Shown in pieces: positions 6,509-7,401 of a stretch of DNA of 7,401 bases. How positions within the stretch are numbered: the stretch's first letter is position 1; every line of letters begins with the position of its first letter. The stretch spans positions 1-7,401 of the forward strand of contig CAMJLI010000096.1 in the NCBI GenBank assembly GCA_946406585.1, in the 5' to 3' direction. A model generated the notes under the pieces. It saw only the letters and a program-made list of their open reading frames with translations, was not told the DNA's origin and did no database searches. The position numbers and the translations under genes were made by a program. Origin of the DNA: an uncultured Prevotellaceae bacterium (GTDB taxonomy: Bacteria; Bacteroidota; Bacteroidia; Bacteroidales; Bacteroidaceae).

Positions 6509-7327
6509 CTATTCCGGCTTCAATGTCTTTGGTGCTGCCGGAACAGTAGGGGCTGTCGACACTGTGGGGATGTCCACCTTGGAGAATGCCGAAGAAGTGC
6601 TTGCCGGTTGGGGCCCCTCGGAGCTTTCGCTTTGGCTCACGCTGCTTCTCTCAGCCCTGTTCTTATAATGCGAGCGATACCTCTGGGGCTTCGTTTCTTC
6701 CTCCTTTTCCTCTTCTTCTTCACCAAAATAATAATTGTTGCTGTCGATATAGGTTATATGCTCGTTGATGTCGCGACGACCGTCACCCACCTGTATTATG
6801 AGCTGGTCTTCCACCGAAACCCTTTGCCCGGCAGACAACTGCTGGCCCTGGCACTTGATGCCATAAACCCATTCCTTTTCTCCCGGTATGTACTCAGGCG
6901 TTCCCAACTGGAAGCCGAGGGCCGTGAGCTTGGACTGTGCATCACGCAGCGAACTGTTGTCGATGATATCTGGCAAAGGACGCTTGGGGATGCTTGGGGC
7001 ATTGATTTTGACATATACCAAACGGCCGGGCTTTACTATCTCGCCTGGCAACGGCGACTGCTCAAGCACGCAGTCGTGTGGCATTGTCTTCACATAGTCG
7101 GTGTCACTCACCACCATTTCAAGATGCACCTGGCCAAGCATGTCCTCTGCTTCGACATACGACTTGTGGGTGATGGAGGGCACTTCCACGGTCTGACCGT
7201 GGTGCGTGTAAAGGTCGAGACCATATTTCAAGGCCAGGCTAAGGAGCAACACTATGATGCCCATTGCCAATATGTTCAGCCATATAAAGGGACTCAACAG
7301 TTTCTTCAGGAAATTGTTTGCTGCCAT
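6509..7327 (-). CDS. Membrane-anchored PASTA-domain protein without kinase
   Basis: This 272-residue protein has a short cytoplasmic N-terminus with basic residues (K8, K9), one membrane helix at about 14-33, and an extracytoplasmic remainder. Two PASTA domains follow: about 47-109 (VEVPSITHKS through VYVKINA) and about 117-181 (LPDIIDNSSLRDAQSKLTALGF through LIIQVGDG). Both show the usual pattern: a conserved proline at the start, a helix, and a Q-x-P/G-x3-V turn such as EQSPLPGEIVKPG. PASTA domains bind muropeptides or beta-lactams in Ser/Thr kinases and penicillin-binding proteins, but neither partner domain is present here. The C-terminus is low-complexity: an acidic run near 203-211, a basic and tyrosine stretch, then Ser, Pro, Ala and Thr. 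Its place ahead of rluD and ddl suggests a role in cell-wall sensing or assembly, which is inference. The first ATG after the promoter is used as start. Confidence 0.88.
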   Translation of the reverse strand: MAANNFLKKLLSPFIWLNILAMGIIVLLLSLALKYGLDLYTHHGQTVEVPSITHKSYVEAEDMLGQVHLEMVVSDTDYVKTMPHDCVLEQSPLPGEIVKPGRLVYVKINAPSIPKRPLPDIIDNSSLRDAQSKLTALGFQLGTPEYIPGEKEWVYGIKCQGQQLSAGQRVSVEDQLIIQVGDGRRDINEHITYIDSNNYYFGEEEEEKEEETKPQRYRSHYKNRAERSSVSQSESSEGPQPASTSSAFSKVDIPTVSTAPTVPAAPKTLKPE

Positions 7328-7381
7328 AATCTATCATGTAAGAATTTGAGCGACATGCCTACATGCCACCTATTTAGAATG

Positions 7382-7389
7382 CAAAGATA
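7382..7389 (-). promoter_or_regulatory. Promoter -7 element for the PASTA-rluD-ddl operon
   Basis: The minus strand reads TATCTTTG, an exact match to the Bacteroidota -7 consensus TAnnTTTG. It ends 54 bases before the ATG at 7327, giving a leader of about 45 bases. The matching -33 element would fall beyond the right edge of the window and cannot be checked. This is the only strong promoter seen upstream of the five minus-strand genes, so it probably drives them all. Confidence 0.7.
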
Positions 7390-7401
7390 AGGCAAAACGG
7401 C

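Noticed and set aside
6497..7390. Long plus-strand open frame of 297 codons opposite the PASTA gene
   Set aside because: It is antisense to a recognisable two-PASTA protein, has no family motifs and looks like a shadow frame.

Overview
The window reads as an ordinary chromosomal stretch from a Bacteroidota bacterium, most likely Prevotella or a close relative. Three things point there: -7 promoter elements of the TAnnTTTG type, start codons with almost no Shine-Dalgarno sequence, and a NigD-family lipoprotein whose cysteine is followed by a Ser-Asp-Asp acidic run. Base composition is roughly balanced and even across the genes. I see no insertion sequence, integrase, phage gene, CRISPR array or RNA gene.

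Left part (1-2452). A strong bidirectional terminator hairpin (23-60) and a 9-bp palindromic tandem repeat (67-111) lie just beyond the 3' end of kbl (127-1314, minus strand). kbl encodes glycine C-acetyltransferase. A 181-bp divergent promoter region separates it from an SDR-type L-threonine 3-dehydrogenase gene (1496-2452, plus strand). The two enzymes catalyse consecutive steps: threonine to 2-amino-3-ketobutyrate, then to glycine and acetyl-CoA. Their two promoters carry the same 12-bp sequence in opposite orientation, which suggests coordinated expression.

Right part (2479-7401). Five minus-strand genes form a probable operon transcribed right to left from a promoter whose -7 element lies at 7382-7389. 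In order they encode a membrane-anchored protein with two PASTA domains and no kinase, an RluA/RluD-family pseudouridine synthase, D-alanine--D-alanine ligase, a soluble-looking acyltransferase of the glycerolipid type, and a NigD-like lipoprotein. Gaps are 46, 57 and 13 bp, and the last two genes share a 4-bp ATGA overlap. Three or four of the five concern the cell envelope: a likely peptidoglycan-binding protein, a peptidoglycan precursor enzyme, a lipid acyltransferase and a lipoprotein. The operon meets the threonine dehydrogenase gene tail to tail across 26 bp.

No clearly new biological system is visible. The items most worth a second look are the palindromic 9-bp repeat beside the terminator, the mirrored promoters, the kinase-less PASTA protein and the acyltransferase with altered motif spacing. 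No gene-free stretch exceeds 300 bases.
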